Notes: generated by a model not told the origin, from the sequence alone. DNA of 64,000 nt from Cupriavidus sp. WGlv3 (GCF_023952475.1 NZ_JALHRX010000015.1:62001-126000); one strand, 5' to 3'; positions 25,272 through 34,543 are shown, numbered from the stretch's first letter. Program-made: numbers and translations.

Positions 25272-26539
25272 TCGCCTCCCAGCTGGCGCAGCGCTTCGTC
25301 AAAGAAGTCCGGGCCGCCGAAATTTCCCGACTTGAGCGCCAGTGCCAGCGGCGTGGCATCGAGCGTGACGGTGGCCGGCACGCCCGGCGCGATCTGCGCG
25401 CCAATGCGCAGCGCGCGCACGCCCAGCGCCTGCACCACCGCGCCCGAGGTCTCGCCGCCCGCCACCACGAAGCGGCGCGTGCCGCGTGCCTTCAGCCCGG
25501 CGGCAACCGCGGCCAGGCATTGTTCGACCAGGTGGCCGGCGTGCGCCACGCCCAGCTCGGCCTGCACCGCCTTGACTTCATCGGGGCTCGAGGTCGCATA
25601 GACGAGCACGGGCTGGTCATGCGCCGCGGCAAAGGCGAGCGCCGCGTCGGCCACGGCCTCGCCGCGCGCCAGCGCGAGCGGGTCGATGCGCAGCGCCGGG
25701 CGGCCTTGCTCGAGCCAGCGTGCCACCTGGCCGTTGGTCGCGCGCGAGGCGCTGCCGGCCAGCACCACGCCGGGACCGTCGATGGCCGGCACCGCGTCGG
25801 CGTCGGCGCGCTGCGGCAGCAGGCCGGCGCGGCGGAAGTTCGCGGGCAGGCCCAGCGCGATGCCGGAGCCGCCGGTCACCAGCGGCAGGCCGGCGCACGC
25901 CTCGCCCAGCGTGAGCAGGTCCGCGTCGGACACCGCATCGGCAATCGCCATGCGCACGCCGTCGCCGCGCAGCGCGGCGATGCGCTCGGCGGTGGCCTGC
26001 GCGCCGCGCGCGACCGCGTCATGGCGCAGCAGCCCGACCTTGTGCTTGCTCTGGCGCTGCAGCACGCGCACCAGGTTGGCATCGGTCATCGGCGTCAGCG
26101 GATGGTGTTCCATGCCCGATTCGTTCAGCAGCGCATCGCCGACGAACAGGTGGCCGCGGAAGATGGTGCGGCCGTTCTCGGGGAAGGCCGGGCAGGCGAT
26201 GGTGAAGTCGCTGTCCAGCGCCGCCAGCAGCGCCTCGGCCACCGGGCCGATATTGCCGGCGTCGGTCGAGTCGAAGGTGGAGCAGTACTTGAAGACGAAC
26301 TGGCGGCAGCCCTGCGCGCGCAGCCATTGCAGCGCGGCCAGCGACTCGGCCACGGCCTGGGCCGCGGGCACGGTGCGCGACTTGAGCGCGACCACCACGG
26401 CGTCGGCGCTGCCGATATCGGCCATGGAGCCGGGCACGCCGATGGTCTGCACGGTGCGCATGCCATTGCGCACCAGCGTGTTGGCGAGGTCGGTGGCGCC
26501 GGTAAAGTCGTCGGCGATGCAGCCAAGCAGGGCGGTCAT
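25268..26539 (-). CDS. otnK: 3-oxo-tetronate kinase (OtnK, DUF1537)
   Basis: Four-carbon acid sugar kinase, 423 aa. The N-terminal substrate domain opens with CIADDFTGATDLANTL, the hallmark of DUF1537 kinases. The C-terminal nucleotide-binding domain has GGETSGAVVQALG near 370. It phosphorylates 3-oxo-tetronate for OtnC. Start 26539 follows GGAGCACC. It is coupled to otnC by overlap and lies 12 bp downstream of ltnD. Confidence 0.92.
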   Translation of the reverse strand: MTALLGCIADDFTGATDLANTLVRNGMRTVQTIGVPGSMADIGSADAVVVALKSRTVPAAQAVAESLAALQWLRAQGCRQFVFKYCSTFDSTDAGNIGPVAEALLAALDSDFTIACPAFPENGRTIFRGHLFVGDALLNESGMEHHPLTPMTDANLVRVLQRQSKHKVGLLRHDAVARGAQATAERIAALRGDGVRMAIADAVSDADLLTLGEACAGLPLVTGGSGIALGLPANFRRAGLLPQRADADAVPAIDGPGVVLAGSASRATNGQVARWLEQGRPALRIDPLALARGEAVADAALAFAAAHDQPVLVYATSSPDEVKAVQAELGVAHAGHLVEQCLAAVAAGLKARGTRRFVVAGGETSGAVVQALGVRALRIGAQIAPGVPATVTLDATPLALALKSGNFGGPDFFDEALRQLGGE

Positions 26540-26551
26540 GGTCGGTGCTCC

Positions 26552-27454
26552 TTATTTGACCTGTCCGGCCTGGCCCGGCAGCTCGATGCCCGGGAAGATC
26601 TTGATCACCGCCGCATCGTCTTCGCCGCCGTGGCCGGCGGTCGAGGCCATCATGAACATCTGGTGCGCCGCGGCCGACAGCGGCAGCGGGAATTTGCTGG
26701 TGCGCGCGGTGTCGAGCACCATGCCGAGGTCCTTGACGAAGATGTCGACCGCGGACAGCGGCGTGTAGTCGCCCTTCAGGATATGCGGCACGCGGTTCTC
26801 GAACATCCACGAGTTGCCGGCGCTGTGGGTGATCACGTCATAGAGCGCGTCCGGGTCCACGCCTTCGCGCAGGCCCAGCGCCATCGCTTCGGCGGCGGCG
26901 GCGATATGCACCCCGGCCAGCAGCTGGTTGATGATCTTGACCCTGGAGCCGGCACCGTGCGCGGCACCCAGGCGGTACACCTTGCCGGCGATGGCGGCCA
27001 GCACGTCCTCGGCCAGCGCATAGGCTTCGGCGGGGCCGGAGGTCATCATGGTCATCTCGCCGCTGGCGGCGCGCGCGGCGCCGCCCGAGACCGGCGCGTC
27101 TAACATCAGCAGGCCTTTTTCAGCGAGGCGCTGTCCCAGGGTCTCGGCAAAGCCCGGCGGCACCGTGGCGCTGGCGATCACCAGCTTGCCCGGCTGCATC
27201 GCCGCCACGGCACCGTCGGCGCCGAACAGCACGGCCTCGGTCTGATGCGCGTTGACCACCAGCGTCAGCACCACGTCGCAGCGGCTGCCCAGTTCGGCGG
27301 GCGAGGCGCACGGCACGCCGCCGGCATCGGCAAAGCGCTGCAGCACTTCGGCACGCAGGTCGCAGGCATGCACGTTGAAACCGGCCCGCAGCAGCGACTG
27401 CGCGACACCAAAGCCCATGGCACCAAGGCCGATGACGCCGATATTCCTGGACAT
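26552..27454 (-). CDS. ltnD: L-threonate dehydrogenase (LtnD)
   Basis: Beta-hydroxyacid dehydrogenase, 300 aa. The Rossmann motif GVIGLGAMGFGVAQSLL opens the protein; the substrate loop is DAPVSGGAARAASGE near 120; the catalytic Lys lies in SRVKIINQLLAG near 170. It oxidises L-threonate to 2-oxo-tetronate, giving the second entry point to the pathway besides DenD. Start 27454 follows AGGGAGTCC; the longer frame to 27595 would enter the gntR-ltnD gap. First structural gene after gntR. Confidence 0.9.
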   Translation of the reverse strand: MSRNIGVIGLGAMGFGVAQSLLRAGFNVHACDLRAEVLQRFADAGGVPCASPAELGSRCDVVLTLVVNAHQTEAVLFGADGAVAAMQPGKLVIASATVPPGFAETLGQRLAEKGLLMLDAPVSGGAARAASGEMTMMTSGPAEAYALAEDVLAAIAGKVYRLGAAHGAGSRVKIINQLLAGVHIAAAAEAMALGLREGVDPDALYDVITHSAGNSWMFENRVPHILKGDYTPLSAVDIFVKDLGMVLDTARTSKFPLPLSAAAHQMFMMASTAGHGGEDDAAVIKIFPGIELPGQAGQVK

Positions 27455-27503
27455 AAGGACTCCCTGAAACAGATACGGATGGTTTGTTGCGTGCGGCGGC
27501 GCG

Positions 27504-28256
27504 TCAGTTGGTGGCGCCGTGCGCGGCGCCGCTTTCGTCGGCGCCCAGCTGTGCCAGCCGGTGCGCGGCGTTATACATATGGTTCTGCGCGGCATTGCGC
27601 GCGGCCAGCGGGTCGCCGGCGCGGATCGCGGCGACGATGGCCTGGTGTTCCTCGCGCACCTGCCGCGAAAAGTCCGCGCGCCGGGCCTCGTTGGTACGGG
27701 TCACGCGCGTGGCGGTTTCCAGGTACTGGCTCAGGAACTCGAGCGTCTTGAGGAAATAGGGGTTGCCGGTGGCTTCGGCGATGGCGCGGTGGAAGCCCAC
27801 GTCCTCGGCGACGCCGTCGCCGCCCTGCGCCACCACCTCGTCGAGGCGGGCTAGGGCGGCGTCGATCGCCGCCATCGAGGCATCGGTGCGGCGCCGGGCC
27901 GCCTGCGCGGCCACCTCGGCTTCGATCGCGCGGCGCAGCTCAACGATCTGCAGCACCGCTTCGAGCGTGCCGGTGTCGGTGTAGTCGATGCGCAGCGGGC
28001 GGATGCCGGCCTGCAGCGTCACGAACACGCCGCTGCCCTGGCGCGACTCGACCACGCCTTCATACTTGAGCCGGGAGATGGCCTCGCGCACCACGGTGCG
28101 GCTGACGCCGAACTCCTCGGACAGCACCGCCTCGGTCGGCAGCTTGTCGCCGCGGGCAAAGGCGCCGCTCTGGATCTTGTCCAGCAGCTGTTCGGCAACG
28201 TTGTCAGTCAGGGCGCGGGCAGGGACTTTCTGGAACACGGCAGCTTTCCCGGTCAT
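27504..28256 (-). CDS. GntR/FadR-type (FCD) transcriptional regulator
   Basis: DNA-binding regulator, 250 aa. The N-terminal winged helix (KLPTEAVLSEEFGVSRTVVR, then EAISRLKYEGVVESRQGSGV) is followed by an all-helical FCD ligand domain (about 100-235) whose metal-ligand pattern includes DVGFHRAIAEATGNPYF. It heads the tetronate operon on the same strand, so it probably controls the operon and itself in response to a C4 sugar acid. The intergenic gap to ltnD is 49 bp. Confidence 0.9.
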   Translation of the reverse strand: MTGKAAVFQKVPARALTDNVAEQLLDKIQSGAFARGDKLPTEAVLSEEFGVSRTVVREAISRLKYEGVVESRQGSGVFVTLQAGIRPLRIDYTDTGTLEAVLQIVELRRAIEAEVAAQAARRRTDASMAAIDAALARLDEVVAQGGDGVAEDVGFHRAIAEATGNPYFLKTLEFLSQYLETATRVTRTNEARRADFSRQVREEHQAIVAAIRAGDPLAARNAAQNHMYNAAHRLAQLGADESGAAHGATN

Positions 28257-28270
28257 TCGGTAATCAGGTC

Positions 28271-28290
28271 ATCATACAAATTTGCTATAC
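28271..28290 (-). promoter_or_regulatory. Candidate promoter/operator of the tetronate operon
   Basis: An AT-rich patch 15-34 bp upstream of gntR contains CAAATTTG (28277-28284), a perfect 8-bp palindrome flanked by ATA and CTAT. On the minus strand TATGAT (28276 to 28271) is a good -10 but no convincing -35 is seen. A GntR dimer could bind here to autoregulate. Confidence 0.35.
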
Positions 28291-28433
28291 GGCTGCCGAC
28301 CCCAGGTAAACCCTGATATGGTGCAAGGCACGCTGGTCTCGTGCGCCCACTGCTCCACATTGGTGCGGCTGCGGTGGGGCCGGGGCTGGCGTATCATTGG
28401 CGCTCGCATTGCCACTTGCCCGTTTTTGCCGCC

Positions 28434-28862
28434 ATGCCCACCACCGTCCTGATCTGCCCCTGGCCCGAAGCCCGCGAGCGCGCGCGCGCCATCCGCTACA
28501 CCGTCTTCGTCGAGGAGCAGGGCGTGCCGGTGGAGCTGGAATGGGACGAATGGGACGAGCCCAGCTGGCATGCGCTGGCGCTGGACGAGGATGGCACGCC
28601 GCTGGCCACCGGGCGGCTGCTGCCCGACGGCCATATCGGCCGCATGGCCGTGCTGAAGCCGGCGCGCGGCAGCGGCGTCGGCGCGCTGGTGCTGGAGGCG
28701 CTGATGCGCAAGGCGGAACAGCTGGGTTATCCGGAACTGGTGCTCAACGCGCAGACCCACGCGGCGCCGTTCTATGCGCGCGTGGGCTTCGAGCAGGTGG
28801 GGCCGGAATTCGAAGAGGCGGGCATCCCGCACGTGGAGATGCGCAAGCGCTTGCGGCGATAA
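28434..28862 (+). CDS. GNAT-family N-acetyltransferase
   Basis: Acetyl-CoA-dependent acyltransferase, 142 aa. An N-terminal AIRYTVFVEEQGVP segment resembles the ElaA/YjcF-like group; the acetyl-CoA loop appears as VLKPARGSGVGALVL, and the C-terminal YARVGFEQVGPEFEEAG closes the fold. ATG 28434 is preferred over the upstream extension because homologues begin with such a short leader. Divergent from gntR and convergent with the NRDE gene; a small 6-bp stem hairpin (28863-28879) lies between the two stops. Substrate unknown. Confidence 0.85.
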   Translation: MPTTVLICPWPEARERARAIRYTVFVEEQGVPVELEWDEWDEPSWHALALDEDGTPLATGRLLPDGHIGRMAVLKPARGSGVGALVLEALMRKAEQLGYPELVLNAQTHAAPFYARVGFEQVGPEFEEAGIPHVEMRKRLRR

Positions 28863-28878
28863 AGCGCCGGCGCGGCGC

Positions 28879-29706
28879 TCAGCGCGGCGCCTGCACAATG
28901 CCGGTGTCGCGCGACAGGTTCAGCGTGCCGTGGTAGGCCACGTCGCCGATGCGGCCATCGGCGTCGAAGCTGCGCTCGTTCAGGTCGAAGCGCCCGTCGT
29001 GGCGGATGCGCAGCACCGTGCTGGCGCGCGTGCCGTACATCGGCGAGCGGATAAAGGCGGACGACAGCAGCTTTTCCCACTCCGGCGCCACGCCGGTGGC
29101 GGGCAGCTCGAAATCCGCGGCCTGGCGCTCGTCGGCCAGCATCTGCAGGTAGGGTTCGGCGCTGGCGGTGGGCTGGCCGCTGTCCGCGGCCAGCACTTCG
29201 GCGAGCGCGCCGACGCGGCTGCGCACTTTGGGCCAGGGCGTGTCGAGCAGCGCGTTGGACAGGCCGTACAGGCCCGGACGCAGCCGTTGCGGCTGGCGCG
29301 ACGCCGAGCGGTTGCTGTACCACCACAGTTCGCGCAGGTCGCTCGCCAGCAGGTTGAAGCCGTTGTAGCCGCCGTCTTCGCCGGCGAGGCTGTCGAGGTA
29401 GTCGAACGGCGCCGCCTGGTCGCGCAGGAAGCCCGCCACCAGCTCGCCGCGCGAGCGCGCGTCGGTGCGTTTTTCGGAGGGGGCGCGGTAGTTGGTCAGC
29501 GCGGCGAAGCGGCCGTCGGCATTGACACCCATCCAGGTACCGGGCTCGCCGATGACCTCGGCGAGGTCGCGGCCGGCCAGCACCTGGGGCGCATCCTGCC
29601 ACCAGTGCGCGGCCGCCGCGGGGCGGGCATAGAATTCATCGCGATTGCCGGCCACGACCAGGGCATAGTCCGGGTGGGATTGCCAGGCAACCAGGATCAG
29701 ACACAT
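28879..29706 (-). CDS. NRDE/TANGO2-family protein
   Basis: 275 aa. MCLILVAWQSHPDYALVVAGNRDEFYARP is the defining start of the NRDE (TANGO2-like) family, with Cys2 exposed after Met removal, and the NRDE tetrad itself at about 22-25. Members belong to the Ntn-hydrolase-like group; human TANGO2 is linked to haem or lipid handling but bacterial function is not settled. The remaining sequence includes WMGVNADGRFAALTNYR near 60. The upstream gap to the DUF4936 gene (about 100 bp) is featureless. Confidence 0.88.
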   Translation of the reverse strand: MCLILVAWQSHPDYALVVAGNRDEFYARPAAAAHWWQDAPQVLAGRDLAEVIGEPGTWMGVNADGRFAALTNYRAPSEKRTDARSRGELVAGFLRDQAAPFDYLDSLAGEDGGYNGFNLLASDLRELWWYSNRSASRQPQRLRPGLYGLSNALLDTPWPKVRSRVGALAEVLAADSGQPTASAEPYLQMLADERQAADFELPATGVAPEWEKLLSSAFIRSPMYGTRASTVLRIRHDGRFDLNERSFDADGRIGDVAYHGTLNLSRDTGIVQAPR

Positions 29707-29805
29707 CGTTTTGCTTCCTTTGCCGCGGGGGCTGCCGCGCCGGCAGTCCGGCGCGTATTTCCGCGTACTTCAGTCCGACGGCGCCGACACGTCATGCAAG
29801 GGCGC

Positions 29806-30096
29806 CTACAGCACGTCCAGGTCGATAAAGTGTTCGGCGCGCCGCTCGCCTTCCACCCACTGGTCCAGCCCGCTCTGGCGCCACAGCCCTTCCAGCGTGG
29901 CATCGAACGCGGGCGGCACGTCGGCGTAGCACTCCATCCAGGTCTGCACGCCGGCGCGGGTTTCCGGCCTGCGCATCAGCGTACCACCAATTCCGGTGGC
30001 TTCGGCCACCGTTTCCATCCAGCGGTGCCAGTGCGGCAGCGCCTCGGCGGCAACGGCTTCCGGCACACGGAAATAGACGTAGAGGTGATCGCTCAT
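29806..30096 (-). CDS. DUF4936 family protein
   Basis: Small cytoplasmic protein, 96 aa, of the DUF4936 family found mainly in beta-proteobacteria. MSDHLYVYFRVPEA opens it and TWMECYADVP lies near residue 55. No catalytic motif is evident; the beta-strand pattern suggests a ferredoxin-like fold. Start 30096 follows CAGGAGCCGCC. It is 17 bp after the ygfZ stop, so the two are co-transcribed. A longer frame upstream is a shadow of ygfZ. Confidence 0.8.
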   Translation of the reverse strand: MSDHLYVYFRVPEAVAAEALPHWHRWMETVAEATGIGGTLMRRPETRAGVQTWMECYADVPPAFDATLEGLWRQSGLDQWVEGERRAEHFIDLDVL

Positions 30097-30113
30097 GGCG
30101 GCTCCTGTGGCAA

Positions 30114-31130
30114 TCAGCCGGCGGCCTGGGCGGCTTCCCCCAGCGGCACCGCGTAGGGCAGGCTGGCGATGGCCACCGCCGCGCCCTCGGCGCTGCCCAG
30201 CCGCAGCGCGCTGCCGGCGGCATCGATCTTCAGCTCGGCCAGCCCGGCCCAGCCGCCATCGGGCGCGAGCGCGGCGTTGACGATCATGCCGCAGGGCTGG
30301 CCCGGGTCTTCCGGCCGATAGATCTCGGCCGCGGGCGCCGGCACCTCGCCTTGACCCTGCACCAGCCACATGCGGCGCTTGAGCGTGCCGCGATACTGGC
30401 TGCGCGCCACAATTTCCTGGCCCGGATAGCAGCCCTTGCGGAAATTGACGCCGCCGACCAGCTCGAAATTGATCATCTGCGGCACGAACTGCTCCTGCGT
30501 CGCCGCAACGATGCGGGGCAGGCCCGACTGCACTTCGAGCCAGTCCCACAACGCCGGCGCGGCAGCCGCCAGCGTGGCGGACAGCGCCGCGCGCACCGCG
30601 TCGGCGCGCTCGGCCGGCAGCACCAGCTGCCAGCGCGGCTGGCCGGCGCCGTCCGGCAGCCGGATCACGGTGGCACCGTCGGCCGTGGCCACGTCGAATG
30701 CCCCTGCCGGCGCGGGGAGCCCGGCCGCGGCCAGCGCCCCGGCGGCACCGGCGCCGGCAACGCCGAGGACAGCGTGGACCGGGGTGATATCCGACAGCCT
30801 GGCCTTGGCGCGCAGCACGAACATCGACAGCCGCTTCTGCACCGCGGCCTGGATTTCGGCCGACAGCTGCAGCACGATGCCGTCGGCGTCGCGCCACATC
30901 AGGAAGGTGGCCAGCAGCCGGCCCTTGGGCGAGCAGTAGCCGGCCAGGCGCGCCGTGCCCGGCGCCAGGTCGTCGACCGCGTTGGTCAGCTGGGTGTGCA
31001 GGAAGCTGGCGGCATCGTCGCCCGCCACGCGGACGAGGCCGAGCCCGGCCGGGGTGCAGACCACGCCGCCGGCCTGCAGCGCGTCAAGGTTGGCGGCGAG
31101 TTGCTGGGCTTGGGGATTCAATGCTGGCAT
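30114..31130 (-). CDS. ygfZ: Folate-binding Fe-S cluster maintenance protein YgfZ
   Basis: GcvT-like folate-binding protein, 338 aa, which helps repair or assemble Fe-S clusters in enzymes such as MiaB. The family signature KGCYPGQEIVARSQYRG (with its conserved Cys) is near residue 230. The N-terminal ACTPAGLGLVRVAGDDAASF region matches GcvT-like domain 1. It diverges from mltG across 217 bp; both arrangements are common in Burkholderiales. Cytoplasmic. Confidence 0.9.
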   Translation of the reverse strand: MPALNPQAQQLAANLDALQAGGVVCTPAGLGLVRVAGDDAASFLHTQLTNAVDDLAPGTARLAGYCSPKGRLLATFLMWRDADGIVLQLSAEIQAAVQKRLSMFVLRAKARLSDITPVHAVLGVAGAGAAGALAAAGLPAPAGAFDVATADGATVIRLPDGAGQPRWQLVLPAERADAVRAALSATLAAAAPALWDWLEVQSGLPRIVAATQEQFVPQMINFELVGGVNFRKGCYPGQEIVARSQYRGTLKRRMWLVQGQGEVPAPAAEIYRPEDPGQPCGMIVNAALAPDGGWAGLAELKIDAAGSALRLGSAEGAAVAIASLPYAVPLGEAAQAAG

Positions 31131-31347
31131 TGCGAGGCAATCGTCGAGGCAAATCGGGAAGGGAAGGAAACGGGCTACCGACGGTGCGTGGTGCCGGACG
31201 CGCGGGAGGCGCCGGCGCCACGGCTTACGGTCGGTGCCGGGCTGCCGGTTATTATATGGGGCTACGAGATTTTCGGCCGGCGCCGGTGGTCCGCGGCGGC
31301 ATGCAAGCCCGCCGGCGGAGCCGACGGCCGGTCCCTATACCTGATAC

Positions 31348-32343
31348 ATGAAACGTTTATTCCTCAGCCTTGGGCTTGCCGTGCTGGTGTTGGCGCTGGC
31401 GGCCGCGGGCGGTTTTGCGTGGTGGGCCAACCACCCGGTGTCGCTGAGCAAGTCTCCGGTGGAAGTGGTGATCAAGCCCAATTCCGGCGTGGCCAGCGTC
31501 GGCCGGCAGATCCAGCGCGGCGGCGTGGGCATGGACCCGCGGCTGTTCGTGCTGCTGGCGCGCCTGACCGGCCACGGCGCCGCGCTGAAGGCCGGCGGCT
31601 ATGAATTCGAGGCCGGCGCCACGCCGCTGTCTATCCTCGGCAAGGTGGCGCGCGGCGAGGTCACGCATTACGTGGTCACGGTGATCGAGGGCTGGGAATT
31701 CCGCAAGATGCGCGCCGCAGTCGATGCCAGCCCGGCGCTGCGCCACGACACCCGCGACATGACCGACGCCGAACTGATGAAAGCCATCGGCGCGGCCGAG
31801 CCTTCGCCCGAAGGGCTGTTCTTTCCCGACACCTACCTGTTCGCGCGCGGCAGCAGCGACCTCGAGCTGTACAAGCACGCCTACCGCGCCATGCAGCGCC
31901 GCCTGAACGAGGCCTGGAACGCGCGCTCGCCCGACCTGCCGTACAAGACCCCGTACGAGGCACTGGTGATGGCGTCGATCGTCGAAAAGGAAACCGGCCA
32001 GGCCGCCGAACGCCCGATGATCGCCGCGGTGTTCATCAACCGGCTGCGCAAGAACATGCTGCTGCAGACCGACCCGACCGTGATCTACGGCCTGGGCGAG
32101 GCCTTCGACGGCGACCTGCGCAAGCGCGACCTGCAGGCCGACACCCCGTACAATACCTACACCCGCACCGGCCTGCCGCCCACGCCGATCGCGCTGCCGG
32201 GGCTGGCCTCGCTGGCCGCGGCGACCACGCCGGCGCCGTCCGACGCGCTGTACTTCGTCGCCCGCGGCGACGGCAGCAGCCATTTCTCCAACTCGCTACC
32301 CGAACACAACCGCGCGGTCGACAAGTACCAGCGCGGCAAATAG
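31348..32343 (+). CDS. mltG: Endolytic murein transglycosylase MltG
   Basis: Inner-membrane, periplasm-facing lytic transglycosylase, 331 aa, that cuts nascent peptidoglycan strands. One N-terminal membrane segment (about 5-25), then the LysM-like/YceG domain. The catalytic Glu is in ALVMASIVEKETGQ near 213, with YNTYTRTGLPPTPI and the C-terminal YFVARGDGSSHFS. It begins the conserved mltG-tmk-holB-pilZ-tatD block; tmk starts 7 bp after the stop. The 31131-31347 gap holds the divergent promoters, none of which I can define precisely. Confidence 0.93.
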   Translation: MKRLFLSLGLAVLVLALAAAGGFAWWANHPVSLSKSPVEVVIKPNSGVASVGRQIQRGGVGMDPRLFVLLARLTGHGAALKAGGYEFEAGATPLSILGKVARGEVTHYVVTVIEGWEFRKMRAAVDASPALRHDTRDMTDAELMKAIGAAEPSPEGLFFPDTYLFARGSSDLELYKHAYRAMQRRLNEAWNARSPDLPYKTPYEALVMASIVEKETGQAAERPMIAAVFINRLRKNMLLQTDPTVIYGLGEAFDGDLRKRDLQADTPYNTYTRTGLPPTPIALPGLASLAAATTPAPSDALYFVARGDGSSHFSNSLPEHNRAVDKYQRGK

Positions 32344-32350
32344 GCATTCC

Positions 32351-32962
32351 ATGCGCGGAAAATTCATTACCTTCGAGGGCATCGACGGCGCCGGCAAGAG
32401 CACCCATATCGACTGGGTTGCCGACCGCCTGCGCGCGCGCGCCGACATCGCCGGGGTCGTCACCACGCGCGAGCCCGGCGGCACGTCGCTGGGCGAAGAC
32501 CTGCGCCAGATCCTGCTGCACCGCAAGATGCACCTGGAGACAGAGGCGCTGCTGATGTTCGCGGCGCGGCGCGAGCATATTGCCGAAGTCATCGCGCCGG
32601 CGCTGGAGCGCGGCAAGTGGGTCATTTCCGACCGCTTCACCGATGCCACCTTTGCCTATCAGGGCGGCGGCCGGGGACTGGCGACCGGCCGGCTCGAAGT
32701 GCTGGAGGGCTGGGTCCAGGGCGGCCTGCAGCCCGACCTGACGCTGCTGTTCGACGTGCCGCTGGAAACCGCCAGCGCGCGCCTGGCCGCGGCGCGCACG
32801 CCGGACAAGTTCGAGGCCGAATCGCGCGCCTTCTTCCAGCGCACCCGCGACGAATACCTGCGCCGCGCGGCGCAGTCGCCGCAGCGCTTCCGCGTCATCG
32901 ACGCCACGCGCAGCATTGCCGATATTCGCGACGAACTTGAGAAGATCCTCGCAACTATCTGA
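32351..32962 (+). CDS. tmk: Thymidylate kinase
   Basis: dTMP kinase, 203 aa, feeding dTTP synthesis. P-loop EGIDGAGKST near residue 9, TREPGGTSLGE near 40, the DRFTDATFAYQGGGRGL motif near 95 and the LID region near 145 are all present. It is in the block with mltG (7-bp gap) and holB (78-bp gap). Standard length. Confidence 0.95.
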   Translation: MRGKFITFEGIDGAGKSTHIDWVADRLRARADIAGVVTTREPGGTSLGEDLRQILLHRKMHLETEALLMFAARREHIAEVIAPALERGKWVISDRFTDATFAYQGGGRGLATGRLEVLEGWVQGGLQPDLTLLFDVPLETASARLAAARTPDKFEAESRAFFQRTRDEYLRRAAQSPQRFRVIDATRSIADIRDELEKILATI

Positions 32963-33040
32963 TTCGCAGGGTATTTTAATCCGGCGTCACGGCAATATTC
33001 AGCCAGTACTCGAACTTCGACCGCTAACCTGTTGATTTAC

Positions 33041-34048
33041 ATGCTCTATCCCTGGCAGAAAGAAGACTGGCAACGGCTGGGCGCGCTGCGCCAGCGGCTG
33101 CCGCATGCCTTGCTGATCCACGGCCAGCAAGGCATCGGCAAGCGCGACCTGGCACTGCATTTCGCCCAGGGGCTGCTGTGCGAGGCGCCGCTGGAGGACG
33201 GTCAGCCGTGCGGCCAGTGCGCCGCCTGCCACTGGTTCAGCCAGGGCAACCACCCGGACTTCACCGTGGTACGGCCCGAGGCCCTCGACGCCTCGGCCGA
33301 GGCGGAAACCGACGAGGGCGGCAAGAAAAAGGCGCCCAGCAAGATCATCCGCATGGAGCAGGTGCGCGCGCTGATCGAGGCCGTCGGGGTGGGCACGCAC
33401 CGCGCCGGGCTGCGCGTGGTGGTGGTCTATCCGCTCGACGCGCTGCAGACCGAGGGCGCCAATGCCTTGCTCAAGACGCTGGAGGAACCGCCGCCGTCGA
33501 CGGTGTTCCTGCTGGTGACCGACCGCCTCGACCGCATCCTGCCGACCATCCTGTCGCGCTGCCGCCAGTTCTCGGCCCAGCGCCCGACGCCCGCGGCCGC
33601 GCTGGCGTGGCTGCGCGGGCAAGGCGTGGCGGACGCCGAGGCCCAGCTGGCGCTGGCCGGCGGCTCGCCGCTGACCGCGCTGCACGCGGCCGAGGCCGAG
33701 GAGCAGCCGCTGCAGCGCTGGCTGGTCGGCCAGCTCGGCGCCGCGGCCGGGTTCGACGCCGCCGCTGCGGCCGAGCAACTGCAGAAACTGCCGGTGCCCG
33801 CCGTGCTTGGCATCCTGCAGCGCTGGACGTACGATCTGCTGGCACTGCACCTGGATGGCGGTGCCACGCCGCGGTACTTCGCCAGGGAGCGGGCCGTGCT
33901 GGTGCGCTGCGCCGGCGCCACCGATGCGCACGGCCTGCAGGCATTTGCCGCGCGCCTGAACGCGCACCGCCGCAGCGAGAATCATCCGCTGGCAGCGCGG
34001 CTGGTGATGGAAGCCGTATTCCTGGAGTACCGGCAGCTGTTCCGCTAG
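33041..34048 (+). CDS. holB: DNA polymerase III delta' subunit
   Basis: Clamp-loader delta' subunit, 335 aa. AAA+ fold with the degenerate P-loop HGQQGIGKRDLA near residue 28 and a four-cysteine zinc module (CEAPLEDGQPCGQCAACHWF, about 47-66). Sensor/linker sequence NALLKTLEEPPPSTVFLLVT is near 145. ATG 33041 (MLYPWQKEDW) is chosen; a TTG three codons earlier is less likely. An insertion rich in Lys/Glu (DEGGKKKAPSK) near 90 is unremarkable in beta-proteobacteria. Follows tmk. Confidence 0.93.
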   Translation: MLYPWQKEDWQRLGALRQRLPHALLIHGQQGIGKRDLALHFAQGLLCEAPLEDGQPCGQCAACHWFSQGNHPDFTVVRPEALDASAEAETDEGGKKKAPSKIIRMEQVRALIEAVGVGTHRAGLRVVVVYPLDALQTEGANALLKTLEEPPPSTVFLLVTDRLDRILPTILSRCRQFSAQRPTPAAALAWLRGQGVADAEAQLALAGGSPLTALHAAEAEEQPLQRWLVGQLGAAAGFDAAAAAEQLQKLPVPAVLGILQRWTYDLLALHLDGGATPRYFARERAVLVRCAGATDAHGLQAFAARLNAHRRSENHPLAARLVMEAVFLEYRQLFR

Positions 34049-34123
34049 CGCGGCAGGCGGCCGGGCGCAGGTGCATGACAACAAGCCATAACAACAAGCA
34101 GCAACGTCATCAGGGGGTCAACC

Positions 34124-34543
34124 ATGAACACGGCAGTCGCTGGCACCGGGCCGGCCGAAGCGGGCTTTGGTAGCGTCACAGGCAGCGGAGCGGGCGGTGG
34201 AGCGGCCTCGCGTCCCAATGTGCTGTCGCTGTCGATCAAGGACCAGGCGGGACTGTACGCGGCCTATATGCCGTTCCTGGCGCGCGGCGGCATCTTCGTG
34301 CCGTCGAACCGGCCGTTCCGGCTGGGCGAGCAGGTGTTCCTGGTATTGTCGCTGCTGGACCGGCCGCAGAAATACCAGATCGCGGGCCACGTGGCCTGGA
34401 TCACTCCGGCGGGCACGCCGATGAAGACGCCTGGTGTCGGCGTGCACCTGCCCGACGACGACAACGGGCGCAACCTGCGCCGCGCGGTGGAGGAAATCCT
34501 GGGCAAGATGCTGGAGTCCGGGCGCCCCACACAAACCTTATGA
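34124..34543 (+). CDS. PilZ-domain protein (type IV pilus PilZ-like)
   Basis: Small PilZ protein, 139 aa, located after holB exactly where pilZ of type IV pilus assembly is found in many proteobacteria. A Gly/Ala-rich N-terminal 25 residues precede VLSLSIKDQAGLYAAYMPFL. The domain lacks the RxxxR c-di-GMP-binding motif, as is usual for the pilus PilZ, and ends in GVGVHLPDDDNGRN. It probably partners PilB/FimX-like proteins at the cell pole; this is family knowledge. 75 bp from holB. Confidence 0.85.
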   Translation: MNTAVAGTGPAEAGFGSVTGSGAGGGAASRPNVLSLSIKDQAGLYAAYMPFLARGGIFVPSNRPFRLGEQVFLVLSLLDRPQKYQIAGHVAWITPAGTPMKTPGVGVHLPDDDNGRNLRRAVEEILGKMLESGRPTQTL

